From positions 1,612,001-1,676,000 of the forward strand of contig NZ_AP023366.1 in assembly GCF_015097055.1 (NCBI RefSeq): a stretch of DNA of 64,000 bases, given 5' to 3'. Shown in pieces: positions 42,761 to 50,909 of this stretch (positions within the stretch are counted from its first letter, which is position 1; every line of letters starts with the position of its first letter). Source of the stretch: Effusibacillus dendaii. Its GTDB lineage: Bacteria; Bacillota; Bacilli; Tumebacillales; Effusibacillaceae. A program made the translations under genes and the position numbers. The notes beneath the pieces were generated by a model. That model had not been told where the DNA came from, made no database searches, and saw only the letters and a list, made by a program, of their open reading frames with translations.

Positions 42761-43815
42761 AGAAATGTATCCTTAAAAACGGGCAGCTCGACAAAATCAG
42801 CCTGCGGATTGAGCAGCCGTCCTTTTTCCGGTGTCCACGAATCTTTTGGCGTCCACAATCTTCCTTGCCAGGTATTGCGGCGCTCCAGTTCCGCATCGAT
42901 GCCGTTGAGAACGCCCCACTTGTCGAGACTCCACATCGGTCCGATCAAAATATCGGGCGGCCCATCTCCCGTCAGACGATGCACCACCATCTCCGGCGGC
43001 AGCATTTCCAGAATGTCGACTACCAGACGAATGTACTGATCTTTCTCAAGAAATTGCAAACCGCCCGCTTCAAACAGTTTCACAAGCGGTGTGTATTTCA
43101 ACAAGTGCAACAGGTGGATTTTGATGCCTTGAACTGGCAACGCGGCAACCGCTTGGCCTGTTTCCAGCATTTCCTGTTCCGATTCCCCGGGCAGTCCCAG
43201 AATGATATGCGAACAAATCCGGATATTGCGCGCCCGCAGTTTTTCCACCGCATCCAGATAGCATTGGTAGTCATGTCCCCGGTTAATCAGCAGAGCCGTT
43301 TTTTCATGAACCGTCTGCAGTCCCAATTCCACCCATAGATAGGTTTTCTCATTCAACTCAGACAGTAAATCCACCACATCATCCGGCAAACAGTCGGGGC
43401 GCGTCGCAATTGACAATCCGACAACCCCTTCCTGAGCCAAAACGGTTTCATACATCTCACGCAGTTGATGGGCGGGCGCGTACGTGTTGGTAAACGCCTG
43501 GAAATATCCCAGATATTTGGCGCGCGGCCATTTTTCGTGCATCCGGTCTCGGATCGTTTGAAACTGATCGACCAGCGAATCTCTCCGGTCCCCGGCAAAA
43601 TCACCCGATCCTTCCGCCGAACAAAACGTACAGCCGCCGGTTCCTTTTGAACCGTCCCGATTTGGACAAGTAAACCCCGCATCCAACGGCACTTTGAATA
43701 CTTTCTCCTGAAAAATCTGCCGTAAATGATGATTCCACGTATGATACCGCTTTTTATGGTATCCGTCACCGCCCCAAAACCGGGGCGTCCGGCTGCCTGC
43801 CACAAGGTCTGTCAT
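42757..43815 (-). CDS. mnmL: TIGR01212-family radical SAM protein MnmL (YtqA)
   Basis: The 352-residue radical SAM protein has the cluster-binding cysteines in CPNRDGSKGTGGCTFC, spaced as in the YtqA/TIGR01212 family (the Elp3-like clade). YLGYFQAFTNTYAP, LSIATRPDCLPD, WVELGLQTVHEKT and SHIILGLPGE follow. YtqA (MnmL) acts with MnmM in conversion of cmnm5s2U toward mnm5s2U in tRNA. AAAAGGAGCTATCT precedes the ATG. A 20-bp tandem repeat lies in its leader. Confidence 0.88.
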   Translation of the reverse strand: MTDLVAGSRTPRFWGGDGYHKKRYHTWNHHLRQIFQEKVFKVPLDAGFTCPNRDGSKGTGGCTFCSAEGSGDFAGDRRDSLVDQFQTIRDRMHEKWPRAKYLGYFQAFTNTYAPAHQLREMYETVLAQEGVVGLSIATRPDCLPDDVVDLLSELNEKTYLWVELGLQTVHEKTALLINRGHDYQCYLDAVEKLRARNIRICSHIILGLPGESEQEMLETGQAVAALPVQGIKIHLLHLLKYTPLVKLFEAGGLQFLEKDQYIRLVVDILEMLPPEMVVHRLTGDGPPDILIGPMWSLDKWGVLNGIDAELERRNTWQGRLWTPKDSWTPEKGRLLNPQADFVELPVFKDTFL

Positions 43816-43830
43816 AGATAGCTCCTTTTG

Positions 43831-43870
43831 ATCGATTCGTCTTGTATTTCATCGATTCGTTTTGAATTTC
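43831..43870. repeat. 20-bp tandem duplication in the mnmL leader
   Basis: ATCGATTCGTCTTGTATTTC (43831-43850) is followed at once by ATCGATTCGTTTTGAATTTC (43851-43870), two mismatches. It separates the likely promoter from the mnmL ribosome site and could be a recent slippage duplication. Confidence 0.85.
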
Positions 43871-43900
43871 ATTGTAGAATACATGTGAATTCTTTTTCAA
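43871..43900 (-). promoter_or_regulatory. Sigma-A promoter of mnmL-mnmM
   Basis: Minus-strand -35 TTGAAA (43895-43900), 18-bp spacer, -10 TACAAT (43871-43876). Confidence 0.55.
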
Positions 43901-43950
43901 ATGCTGATTGCAGGAAAGTCATGGGACCTTACGGAAAAAGGATGATGCGG

Positions 43951-44405
43951 ATGAATGCCTATGAACAAAAAGCGAGATATGAAGTGAAGGAATGGGAATG
44001 AAAAATAACCAGGCCCTCACAAAGTAAACAGCCTGCTTCCCGACAAATACCATGCGATCCTCACGGAAGCTATCAAAAAAATTGTACAAACCGCACTCGT
44101 TAGTTCGGAGTACACAACCAAACGGCGGCCGCCGAAGGAGCGGGAACCGGGGCGGGCGGCATATTTTTGGGGTTAGCTGATTTCCCGTTATGATTTGGCA
44201 TTAAAATGAAATTTTTGTTTGAAGCAGCGGCTATCTACGGATTCGACGTAAAAAAGTACGAAGAACGAATCTTTATTTTGCACGTGTTTCAATTGGCGTT
44301 CTCAAGCGATGCGCATCGTCAACATACACTGGAAATTATTAAAAATTGGGAAGAGCGCAAAGAGCAGCTCAAACAGCTTGATTGGAGAGTCTTCCAGCAG
44401 GAGAG
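43951..44405 (+). pseudogene. EcsC-family protein, heavily decayed
   Basis: EcsC proteins are hydrophobic proteins of uncertain role. The start MNAYEQKARYEVKEWE runs into TGA at 43999. In another frame LLPDKYHAILTEAIKKIVQT continues. Returning to the first frame, AAAEGAGTGAGGIFLGLADF is followed by TGA at 44191. Then KMKFLFEAAAIYGFDVKKY and FILHVFQLAFSSDAHRQ run to DWRVFQQE. That is two nonsense codons, a frameshift, an internal deletion of roughly 35 residues and a lost C-terminus. The frame from 44206 stays open to 44640 but its tail is unrelated sequence. Confidence 0.85.
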
Positions 44406-44432
44406 TTTTGTCCGGCAAGAGGGCCTTTCACT

Positions 44433-44489
44433 TGAGATCGATTCCATTCCGCCCAGTTTTTCATATAACGTAGCCATGATGATTCCCTC
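44433..44489 (-). pseudogene. Truncated hemoglobin (trHb), ribosome site and first 15 codons only
   Basis: On the minus strand GGAGGGAATCATC is followed by ATG at 44477 and MATLYEKLGGMESIS, the standard beginning of group II truncated hemoglobins. Similarity then stops. Only the translation start survives, embedded between EcsC and cytochrome c debris. Confidence 0.6.
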
Positions 44490-44599
44490 CTTACAGCTAC
44501 CTTTTCCAAAAAACATGCAACTGCATACGAAGGAACAAGTAAAATTGCTTTTTCCGATGCCGCATCATCTAATGCCGCATCTGATCAAACAGACTTGTT

Positions 44600-44701
44600 C
44601 CATACTTGCCGGCGAAACTGTGCGGGATGCCGGCTTTTGATAAACGATTAAGTGACCAACAGGTCAAAACGTTGGTCGATTGTCTTGCAAACGAAAAGTA
44701 G
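44600..44701 (+). pseudogene. Cytochrome c C-terminal fragment
   Basis: MPAFDKRLSDQQVKTLVDCL followed by ANEK and TAG (44627-44701) matches the C-terminal end of small class I cytochromes c, Met of MPAF being the usual axial ligand. Just upstream in another frame NCAGC resembles the heme CxxC, with the His and intervening loop missing. It is a deleted remnant, not a functional cytochrome. Confidence 0.55.
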
Positions 44702-44712
44702 CGAAAAGTTAG

Positions 44713-44798
44713 AGGAAGCCATAACAGCACCCACGCGGTGGCAGGCGAACCGACTGCGGCTTTCACGTTCAGCAGTCAGGCTTCCTTCACGCGTGGGT
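44713..44798. repeat. Two interleaved inverted repeats (pseudoknot-like)
   Basis: AGGAAGCC (44713-44720) matches GGCTTCCT (44779-44786), and ACCCACGCG (44729-44737) matches CGCGTGGGT (44790-44798). Their order is A-B-A'-B', and a third small stem GACTGC/GCAGTC lies inside. An RNA could form a pseudoknot or switch between stems. No T run follows, so it is not a normal terminator. It lies downstream of the convergent esterase gene. Confidence 0.7.
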
Positions 44799-44839
44799 CT
44801 ACAAAAACAAATCCGATCCCGTTTCCTGCCTATCGCCGT

Positions 44840-45772
44840 TTAATTCCCGAAGGCGGAACGCAGCGAGCCGGCAACTTGTTCAATTGCCGCTTTCCCTTTG
44901 TCCATCAATCCCGCCATCCAGAAAAATCCGTGGATCATGCCTTCATAGCGGGTCAGTTCAACCGGAACACCCGCTTCTTTCAAACGTGCCGCATACGCTT
45001 CCCCTTCATCACGCAGCGGATCGTATTCGGCGGTAATAACCAGGGCAGGCGGCAGATCGCTGAGATCTTCCGCCAGAAGCGGAGATGCCAACACATTCCG
45101 GGCGTCCGATTCGGTGCGCAAATAATGATTTTTAAACCAATTCATACTATCCTTCGTCAAAAAATAGCCTTCTCCATTGTCCCGATACGATTGCGTATTA
45201 AACGAAAGATCTGTGGCCGGATAAATCAACACCTGAAAGGCCAACTCGAGACCGCCGCGCTGCTTCGCCAATTGCGAGACGACCGCCGCCAAATTGCCGC
45301 CGGCACTGTCGCCGCCAACCGCAATTCGGTTTGCATCTCCGTTAAACTGCTGAGCATTTTCCCTTACCCAGACCGTAGCCGCATAACAATCTTCGACTGC
45401 TGTCGGAAATTTGTATTCCGGCGCCAATCGGTAATCGACAGACGCCACAATGCAACCGGCTCGGTTGGCAACTGCCTGCATGGGAGAATCGACCGTATCC
45501 AGGTCGCCGATTACCCATCCTCCACCGTGATAGTAGACAAATAGAGGGAATGGCCCTTCCCCCGATGGCGTATAGACGCGAACGGTGATCTCACCTCCGT
45601 CTACCGGCACGGCCATATCCTCCACTTTGGCCACCGGCTCTAGCGGCCCAGCCAGTTCTTTGATGCCGCTGATGCTTTCCCGCCCTTCTTGCGGTGACAA
45701 TTCAGACAACGGAGGAGCGTTTGAAGCAGCCAATTGATCAAGAAACATTTTTGCCTGGGGATCTAGAGTCAT
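44840..45772 (-). CDS. HSL-family alpha/beta-hydrolase (Est2-like carboxylesterase)
   Basis: The 310-residue esterase has the oxyanion motif YYHGGGWVIGDLDTVDSP (about residues 80-97), the nucleophile elbow GGDSAGGNLAA (Ser about 154), the acid in EYDPLRDEGEAYA and the His in GMIHGFFWM. It closely resembles Alicyclobacillus acidocaldarius Est2, which hydrolyses medium-chain acyl esters. Physiological substrate unknown. The ATG at 45772 is preceded by GAGGAAAACC. It is monocistronic. Confidence 0.92.
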   Translation of the reverse strand: MTLDPQAKMFLDQLAASNAPPLSELSPQEGRESISGIKELAGPLEPVAKVEDMAVPVDGGEITVRVYTPSGEGPFPLFVYYHGGGWVIGDLDTVDSPMQAVANRAGCIVASVDYRLAPEYKFPTAVEDCYAATVWVRENAQQFNGDANRIAVGGDSAGGNLAAVVSQLAKQRGGLELAFQVLIYPATDLSFNTQSYRDNGEGYFLTKDSMNWFKNHYLRTESDARNVLASPLLAEDLSDLPPALVITAEYDPLRDEGEAYAARLKEAGVPVELTRYEGMIHGFFWMAGLMDKGKAAIEQVAGSLRSAFGN

Positions 45773-45892
45773 TTCGGTTTTCCTCCTCTACATTTCCCTG
45801 TCGACTGAAAATCGCAGGGTCTCACTTCTATTCTACAATCTAATTTTTCGAATAGTACGATAATTTTTCCACTTCCATATATTGTTATGTGA

Positions 45893-45996
45893 TAAAGAAA
45901 ACTTGGTTTCGCCAAGCCACTGGCGCAGGCGAGCCTTAGTTGCCCTTATGTCGATATGTCGATAGGAAAAAATTTATAAATTCCTATCGACCAAAC
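45893..45996. repeat. Dispersed two-hairpin repeat, copy 2
   Basis: Second copy of the element at 15193-15285: TAAAGAAAACTTGGTTTCGC, then CCAAGCC, GGCGCAGGCGAG, CCTTAGTTGCCCTTATGTCG, and a near-perfect GTCGATAGGAA / TTCCTATCGAC inverted repeat. It contains a short extra TATGTCGA duplication. Here it lies in a true intergenic gap between divergent genes. Confidence 0.8.
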
Positions 45997-46058
45997 AGGG
46001 AACTTTTTTATCCGGATCGAATTTTAAAAAGAGCGACAATTCAAAACAGGGGGTCCCC

Positions 46059-46382
46059 ATGCTGCTTGCTTCTCCATCTTTTCCGCTGATCCTGTTTACA
46101 CTTTTGGCAGTTTGTTTATGCGGACTCCTGATCGGCCGACTCGCGGCACCTTTTTTTCCTGAAAAATGGGCGCGACCCCGTTATTTGCTGCCTGTTGCCG
46201 TTTTGGTTGCCATTCTGCACGCCAACCTGTTCCACTTTATGTTGCATGTGGGGTCTGCCTACACAAATCATTACTTCTTCTTTTGGTGGCCGTTGTTCCA
46301 GATGATCTGCCTGCGCAAACAAACACTCGCAAAAGGAACTGCACCAAGCGGGGAATATGACGGGAAACAAATGTCATACTAA
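46059..46382 (+). CDS. Hypothetical small membrane protein
   Basis: A 107-residue protein with two clear hydrophobic segments (about residues 9-28 and 42-62) and an aromatic cluster HYFFFWWPLF, then a polar tail. CAGGGGGTCCCC precedes the ATG. I do not recognise a family. It is followed within 40 bp by another small gene. Confidence 0.6.
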   Translation: MLLASPSFPLILFTLLAVCLCGLLIGRLAAPFFPEKWARPRYLLPVAVLVAILHANLFHFMLHVGSAYTNHYFFFWWPLFQMICLRKQTLAKGTAPSGEYDGKQMSY

Positions 46383-46418
46383 AAAAAGGTTGCACCTAAG
46401 ACTAAGAGGTGATTTCGT

Positions 46419-46634
46419 ATGGCGACCGCATCTCCGTTACTCCATGAGTTTTGGGAGAAATCCCTGCACAACATGCCCCGTGATAAAGTAACCGAGTTCT
46501 TAAAGGAGATCGGCTTTACCTATTCCACGTCCCGGTTGTCGGATGACGAACTTCGCAAAATCCTGTTTGGTCTGATTGCCAAATTGGATGAAACCAGCCA
46601 ACAGGACACGATTCGAATTCTAAGGGTCTATTAA
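46419..46634 (+). CDS. Hypothetical small soluble protein
   Basis: A 71-residue helical protein (MATASPLLHEFWEKSLHNMP ... RLSDDELRKILFGLIAKLDE). AGAGGTGATTTCGT precedes the ATG at 46419. No family recognised. Its last 15 bp overlap the 3' end of the convergent gamma-glutamylcyclotransferase-like gene. Confidence 0.6.
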   Translation: MATASPLLHEFWEKSLHNMPRDKVTEFLKEIGFTYSTSRLSDDELRKILFGLIAKLDETSQQDTIRILRVY

Positions 46635-47069
46635 CCTGCTGTTGGCAGTAATCCACTGAACCCAATCGCCGTTCGGGATATGTACGGCGCGTCGCTCAAG
46701 TTCAGGCAGTTTGTCAGGGGTAAACAGATAAACCATACAAGAGGCAGAGTGACCGCGTACAGTGACAACCGAAACATTCACTCGCTCATACAGATTGCGC
46801 GGATCGTTCGGGCTATAATAATCTTCCAACTCATCCAGGATGGGAAGCACTTGGGCGATTTCGGAAAAATACAACAGTTCACCTCGAACTGGTCCGTTCC
46901 GCTTTCCGTGCGATTGATCGCTAGCCAGGACCAGCGCCGGATATCCTTCCGGCAGATGATACAATCTGCCAGAAAGTGTAGCCGAAACAGAATGTTTTAC
47001 GTATGCTTCTATAAGTTTATGATAACGTTGGCCAGGACGCAGGGTCCCGTATACGAACACACTGTTCAT
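46620..47069 (-). CDS. Gamma-glutamylcyclotransferase (AIG2-like) family protein
   Basis: A 149-residue protein with the family start VFVYGTLRPGQRYH (substrate loop YGTLRPG), VRGELLYF and the candidate catalytic Glu in LDELEDYYSP. Family members cyclise gamma-glutamyl amines or dipeptides to 5-oxoproline; the substrate of this branch is not known. It converges on the 71-residue gene with a 15-bp overlap. Confidence 0.85.
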   Translation of the reverse strand: MNSVFVYGTLRPGQRYHKLIEAYVKHSVSATLSGRLYHLPEGYPALVLASDQSHGKRNGPVRGELLYFSEIAQVLPILDELEDYYSPNDPRNLYERVNVSVVTVRGHSASCMVYLFTPDKLPELERRAVHIPNGDWVQWITANSRLIDP

Positions 47070-47102
47070 GAATCCCCCTCCTGTTTGTTATTATATACAA
47101 AA

Positions 47103-47132
47103 GAAAAGTCCGGGGATCGTTCCCCAGACTTT
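47103..47132 (-). terminator. Intrinsic terminator
   Basis: AAAGTCCGGGGA pairs with TCCCCAGACTTT; the minus strand continues TTCTTTTG. It serves the small gene at 47157-47336. Confidence 0.65.
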
Positions 47133-47156
47133 CTGCTCCGTTTTTTTGTTAGGTTG

Positions 47157-47336
47157 TCAAGTGATTTCAATACCGGTTTCCTTACATGCATGTTCCCAGG
47201 AAGGATAATAATAGGATGCGTGTCGGAGCAATTCCGGGTCTGTCTTTTTAATGTGCCGCTTGGTCATGTTGGCTCCGTTCTGATGCATCTTCAAGATACG
47301 CTCGCGAACTTGGTCCGCCGTCAGACTAATTTCCAT
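47157..47336 (-). CDS. Small protein with a homing-endonuclease-associated repeat (HNR-like)
   Basis: A 59-residue protein. The pattern RERILKMHQNGANMTKRHIK ... LLRHASYYYPSWEHACKETG matches the single-unit HNR motif (helix, small-residue loop, SWE-A---G end), usually found next to homing endonucleases or HNH proteins, probably DNA binding. Here it stands alone. Start 47336 follows GCGAGGTCGATTGC; an upstream ATG extension is less likely. Confidence 0.6.
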   Translation of the reverse strand: MEISLTADQVRERILKMHQNGANMTKRHIKKTDPELLRHASYYYPSWEHACKETGIEIT

Positions 47337-47471
47337 GCAATCGACCTCGCTTTTTCTCACATTATGGAAGTTACATGACAAGCCTTTCCTTTTTTCAGAT
47401 TTTTTAAACAACAAAAGGTGTTTTCATAGAAAAGTTCACATTTTGCTCATAAAAATATTTGCATGCTTCAA

Positions 47472-47500
47472 TTGAACAATATGGTCTGTTATATTAAAAT
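47472..47500 (+). promoter_or_regulatory. Sigma-A promoter of pckA
   Basis: -35 TTGAAC (47472-47477), 17-bp spacer, -10 TAAAAT (47495-47500), about 50 bp before the pckA start. Confidence 0.55.
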
Positions 47501-47552
47501 CTTAAAGAATTGTTTTTTTCGATTAACGCTCAGAAAGGATCTGACAATAGGC

Positions 47553-49133
47553 ATGAATGTAAACGCCTCAACCGTTGACTTAGATCAGATTTTAAAATCC
47601 GACCGGGTGCACTTTCGCCTCTCCGTGCCGGAATTGGTAGAAGCTGCTGTCGCCCGCAAGGAAGGGGTTCTTTCTTCGACGGGCGCGCTTCGGGCTACAA
47701 CCGGCAAATACACCGGCCGTTCACCCAAAGACAAATTCATTGTAGACACTCCTGCGGTTCACAACCATATAGCGTGGGGACCCGTCAATCAACCGATTTC
47801 TTCGGAAAAGTTTGACCAATTGTATGAACGGGCACTCGATTATTTGAAAAATCGTGAATTGTTTGTATTCGACGGTTTTGCCGGTGCTGACAAGAAATAC
47901 CGTCTGCCCATCCGTATCATTAATGAATATGCCTGGCACAACCTGTTTGTCCACCAGTTGTTTATCCGTCCTACCGCAGAGGAACTGAAGACGCACAAAC
48001 CGGAATTTACCGTAATCGGAGTTCCCGGCCTGCAAGCAGACCCGGCTGAAGACGGAACCAATTCGGAAACATTCATCATTCTCAATCTGGAGAAAAAAAT
48101 CGTTCTGATTGGCGGAACCGAATATGCAGGGGAAATGAAAAAATCAATTTTCAGCGCGCTCAATTACCTCCTGCCGATGCGTGATGTGTTCCCGATGCAC
48201 TGTTCCGCAAACGTGGGAGAGAAGGGCGATGTAACGCTTTTCTTCGGGTTGTCCGGAACGGGTAAAACCACTCTGTCCGCCGATCCGAACCGGCGTTTGA
48301 TCGGAGACGACGAGCATGGTTGGTCGGATCATGGCGTTTTCAACTTCGAAGGCGGTTGTTACGCGAAATGCATCAACCTATCGGAGGAAAAAGAGCCACA
48401 AATCTGGAATTCGATCAAATTTGGCGCCGTGCTTGAGAATGTAACACTTGACGAGACTACCCGAGTAGCCGACTATGACGATGCTTCTTTGACAGAGAAT
48501 ACACGGGCCGCCTATCCGGTCGACTACATTCCGGGCGCCGTGATTCCCGGTGTGGCAGGCCATCCGAATGTGGTCGTGTTCTTGACGGCGGATGCATTTG
48601 GCGTATTGCCGCCCATCTCCAAACTCTCCCGCGAACAGGCCATGTACCACTTCCTGTCCGGTTACACGTCCAAACTGGCCGGTACGGAACGCGGCGTTAC
48701 AGAACCGGAAGCCACCTTCTCGACCTGTTTCGGCTCTCCCTTCCTGCCGCTCTATCCGCATGTGTATGCGGAAATGCTCGGGAAGAGAATCGACCAACAT
48801 AACGCCAAAGTCTACCTGCTGAACACCGGTTGGTCCGGCGGTCCTTACGGTGTGGGCAAACGGATGAATCTTGCTTACACGCGAGCCATGGTCACGGCTG
48901 CGATCAACGGAAGCATTGAAAAAGCCAATTTTACGTCAGATCCGATATTTGGCGTTTTGGTGCCTGACCAAATCGAAGGGGTTCCATCGGAAGTTCTGAA
49001 TCCTCGCAACACCTGGGCGGACAAACAGGCTTATGACGATATGGCACGCCATTTGGCCGGTCTGTTCGTGAAAAACTTTGAGAAATTCCCAACTGCTTCC
49101 GAACAGATCCGCCAAGCAGGTCCCAAATTGTAA
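47553..49133 (+). CDS. pckA: Phosphoenolpyruvate carboxykinase (ATP)
   Basis: PckA converts oxaloacetate and ATP to phosphoenolpyruvate and CO2, the first gluconeogenic step. The 526-residue protein has the P-loop [20 protein letters not shown] (about residues 232-251), [29 protein letters not shown] and [19 protein letters not shown] at 47553 matches the family N-terminus although its AAAGGA site is 14 bases away; an upstream in-frame ATG lacks homology. Monocistronic with a strong terminator. Confidence 0.96.
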   Translation: MNVNASTVDLDQILKSDRVHFRLSVPELVEAAVARKEGVLSSTGALRATTGKYTGRSPKDKFIVDTPAVHNHIAWGPVNQPISSEKFDQLYERALDYLKNRELFVFDGFAGADKKYRLPIRIINEYAWHNLFVHQLFIRPTAEELKTHKPEFTVIGVPGLQADPAEDGTNSETFIILNLEKKIVLIGGTEYAGEMKKSIFSALNYLLPMRDVFPMHCSANVGEKGDVTLFFGLSGTGKTTLSADPNRRLIGDDEHGWSDHGVFNFEGGCYAKCINLSEEKEPQIWNSIKFGAVLENVTLDETTRVADYDDASLTENTRAAYPVDYIPGAVIPGVAGHPNVVVFLTADAFGVLPPISKLSREQAMYHFLSGYTSKLAGTERGVTEPEATFSTCFGSPFLPLYPHVYAEMLGKRIDQHNAKVYLLNTGWSGGPYGVGKRMNLAYTRAMVTAAINGSIEKANFTSDPIFGVLVPDQIEGVPSEVLNPRNTWADKQAYDDMARHLAGLFVKNFEKFPTASEQIRQAGPKL

Positions 49134-49156
49134 AGAAAACGCAGCTTTTGCCAAAC

Positions 49157-49194
49157 AAAAAGCGGTTCTCGCTCTATGCGCAGAACCGCTTTTT
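49157..49194. terminator. Bidirectional intrinsic terminator
   Basis: AAAAGCGGTTCT (49158-49169) pairs with AGAACCGCTTTT (49182-49193); A and T runs flank both sides. It ends pckA and the convergent ECF operon. Confidence 0.85.
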
Positions 49195-49244
49195 CGTATT
49201 TTAATCTCTCCACCAAGCGCATGCGTGTAGAATTCCGCTTGAGC

Positions 49245-50909
49245 TCAAGACAATAACCAAACTGCGGCAGAAATGATGGCTATCACACCACAGGCAACTG
49301 TATCACCGCGCCGCCAAATCAACGGTTTCCCGGATGTTCGCTCCACGTTCCGTTTATACCCTCTCGATTCAATCGCCGTTGCCAGTTCGTCCCCCATTTT
49401 CAGCATCAGGATCAAAAGCGCTGTCACAAGCATCCCCATCTGGCGGGGAGCCAGTCGCTTGAACCGACTGCCCTGCGGCATGCGAACGTGTAACGATTTG
49501 CGCAATTGGCTGATTTTGATCAGAATCAAGGGCACAAATTGCAAAGCGATGGAAACGGCAAGTGACAGATCGCGGGTAGGAAGCCCGATTTTTTGCAGCG
49601 GCCGGATGGCCCACTCAAAACCTTCCCGTAACGCCAGTCCCCCTGTTGTCCCTGCAAACAGAATCCCAAGGCAGATGACATACAAAAAGCGGGCCACCCC
49701 ATATCCTCCGCTTGCCATCCCCTGATAGGAAAGACCAAACCAACCGAAGGAGATGTCTGAATCCCCCAACGAGACAGCCGACACCGCCCAAAGAAACAGA
49801 AAAAGCGGCAAAAACGGCCGAATCGAGCGCCCTATTTTACGGATTGGCATATCGCTTACCGCAAACAGCGCGCACAAAACCGCATACGACAATGTCAATA
49901 CCGAAAGGTTTGCCATCTGAATTCCTGCCAGCGACAAAACCACCATGCCCAGCCATTTGACGCGGGGATCCAATCGGTGCAAGAGAGACCGACGCTCTCT
50001 GTCCTGCCGGTCACCGGACTCGGCGCGGACTCCGGATTCAACACTGTTCGCCAATGGATTACCGTTTTCGGACGGAAGACAGGGCAGGCTTTTTTTCAAA
50101 GCAGTATCAGTTCCCGCAACGGAATCGAGGGAGTCCAACAACTCCTCAATCTGGAGAGAAATCTTCACATTCATTCCGTGATTCCGCAACTGCCAACCAA
50201 TCCGTGCGGCTGTCGGCAGAACGAGACCGGCATCTTGCAGAATGGCCGGCTGTTCAACAAGTGAATCCGGCCGACCGGCAAACGCCAGTTTCCCGTTGTA
50301 CAAAACCGCAACCTGATCAGCCAACGGAAAAAATGCGTCCAAGTCATGTGTCGCCACCACTACCGTAATCCCCAACTCCGACAGTTCCCGCAAAATCTCC
50401 AACAATCCCCGTTGCGCCGACGGATCCAATCCGGCAGTCGGCTCGTCCAGCAGCAAAAGCTGTGGCATAGGCGCGAGAGCAGCGGCAAGTGCCACCCGTT
50501 TTTTCTCGCCGCCGCTTAACAGAAACGGGGATCGCTGCAAAAAATCTTCCGGTTCCAAGCGCACCTGCCGCAGCGCCGCATCGATCAACCGTTGCCGCTG
50601 TTTTTGCGGAATGTTGCGCAACCGCAGCCCATATTCGATCTCCTCGCAAACGGTGCCAGCAAACAACTGGTGGTCCGGGTTCTGGAAAACAAAGCCGATT
50701 TCGCGTTTGCTGGATGCGTCCCCGTCAAATTGCACCGAACCGCTTGCAGGCAGCTCCAGTCCGCCGATCACCTGCAGCAGGGTGGACTTGCCGCTCCCCG
50801 TCAGTCCGCAGACAACCGTCAGGCTGCCCGTTTCAATCTGCAGATTCACCTCTTGCAAAATCGGTTCCTGCCCATACCGAACTCCTACATTTGTCAGTGT
50901 AACCCGCAT
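49245..50909 (-). CDS. ECF transporter ATPase fused to T component (EcfA2-EcfT fusion)
   Basis: The 554-residue protein joins two ECF modules. Residues 1-245 form an ABC ATPase: Walker A CGLTGSGKSTLLQ, Q-loop FVFQNPDHQLFAGTVCEEIE, signature LLSGGEKKRVALAAALA, Walker B LLLLDEPTAGLDPSA and ATHDLD. A polar linker (about 260-315) leads to HRLDPRVKWLG, the start of an EcfT protein with several membrane helices and the coupling motif AIESRGYKR. In most bacteria these are separate genes. ATG 50909 follows GAGGAGGTGGCAGGG and overlaps ecfA1 by 16 bp. Confidence 0.9.
   Translation of the reverse strand: MRVTLTNVGVRYGQEPILQEVNLQIETGSLTVVCGLTGSGKSTLLQVIGGLELPASGSVQFDGDASSKREIGFVFQNPDHQLFAGTVCEEIEYGLRLRNIPQKQRQRLIDAALRQVRLEPEDFLQRSPFLLSGGEKKRVALAAALAPMPQLLLLDEPTAGLDPSAQRGLLEILRELSELGITVVVATHDLDAFFPLADQVAVLYNGKLAFAGRPDSLVEQPAILQDAGLVLPTAARIGWQLRNHGMNVKISLQIEELLDSLDSVAGTDTALKKSLPCLPSENGNPLANSVESGVRAESGDRQDRERRSLLHRLDPRVKWLGMVVLSLAGIQMANLSVLTLSYAVLCALFAVSDMPIRKIGRSIRPFLPLFLFLWAVSAVSLGDSDISFGWFGLSYQGMASGGYGVARFLYVICLGILFAGTTGGLALREGFEWAIRPLQKIGLPTRDLSLAVSIALQFVPLILIKISQLRKSLHVRMPQGSRFKRLAPRQMGMLVTALLILMLKMGDELATAIESRGYKRNVERTSGKPLIWRRGDTVACGVIAIISAAVWLLS

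Noticed and set aside
44206-44640. 144-codon plus-strand frame as an intact gene
   Set aside because: The first 65 residues are the middle of an EcsC protein and the rest is unrelated debris; upstream EcsC sequence with stops shows it is a pseudogene fragment.
44713-44798. Interleaved stems as an intrinsic terminator of the esterase gene
   Set aside because: No T run on either strand, and the arms are interleaved, not nested.
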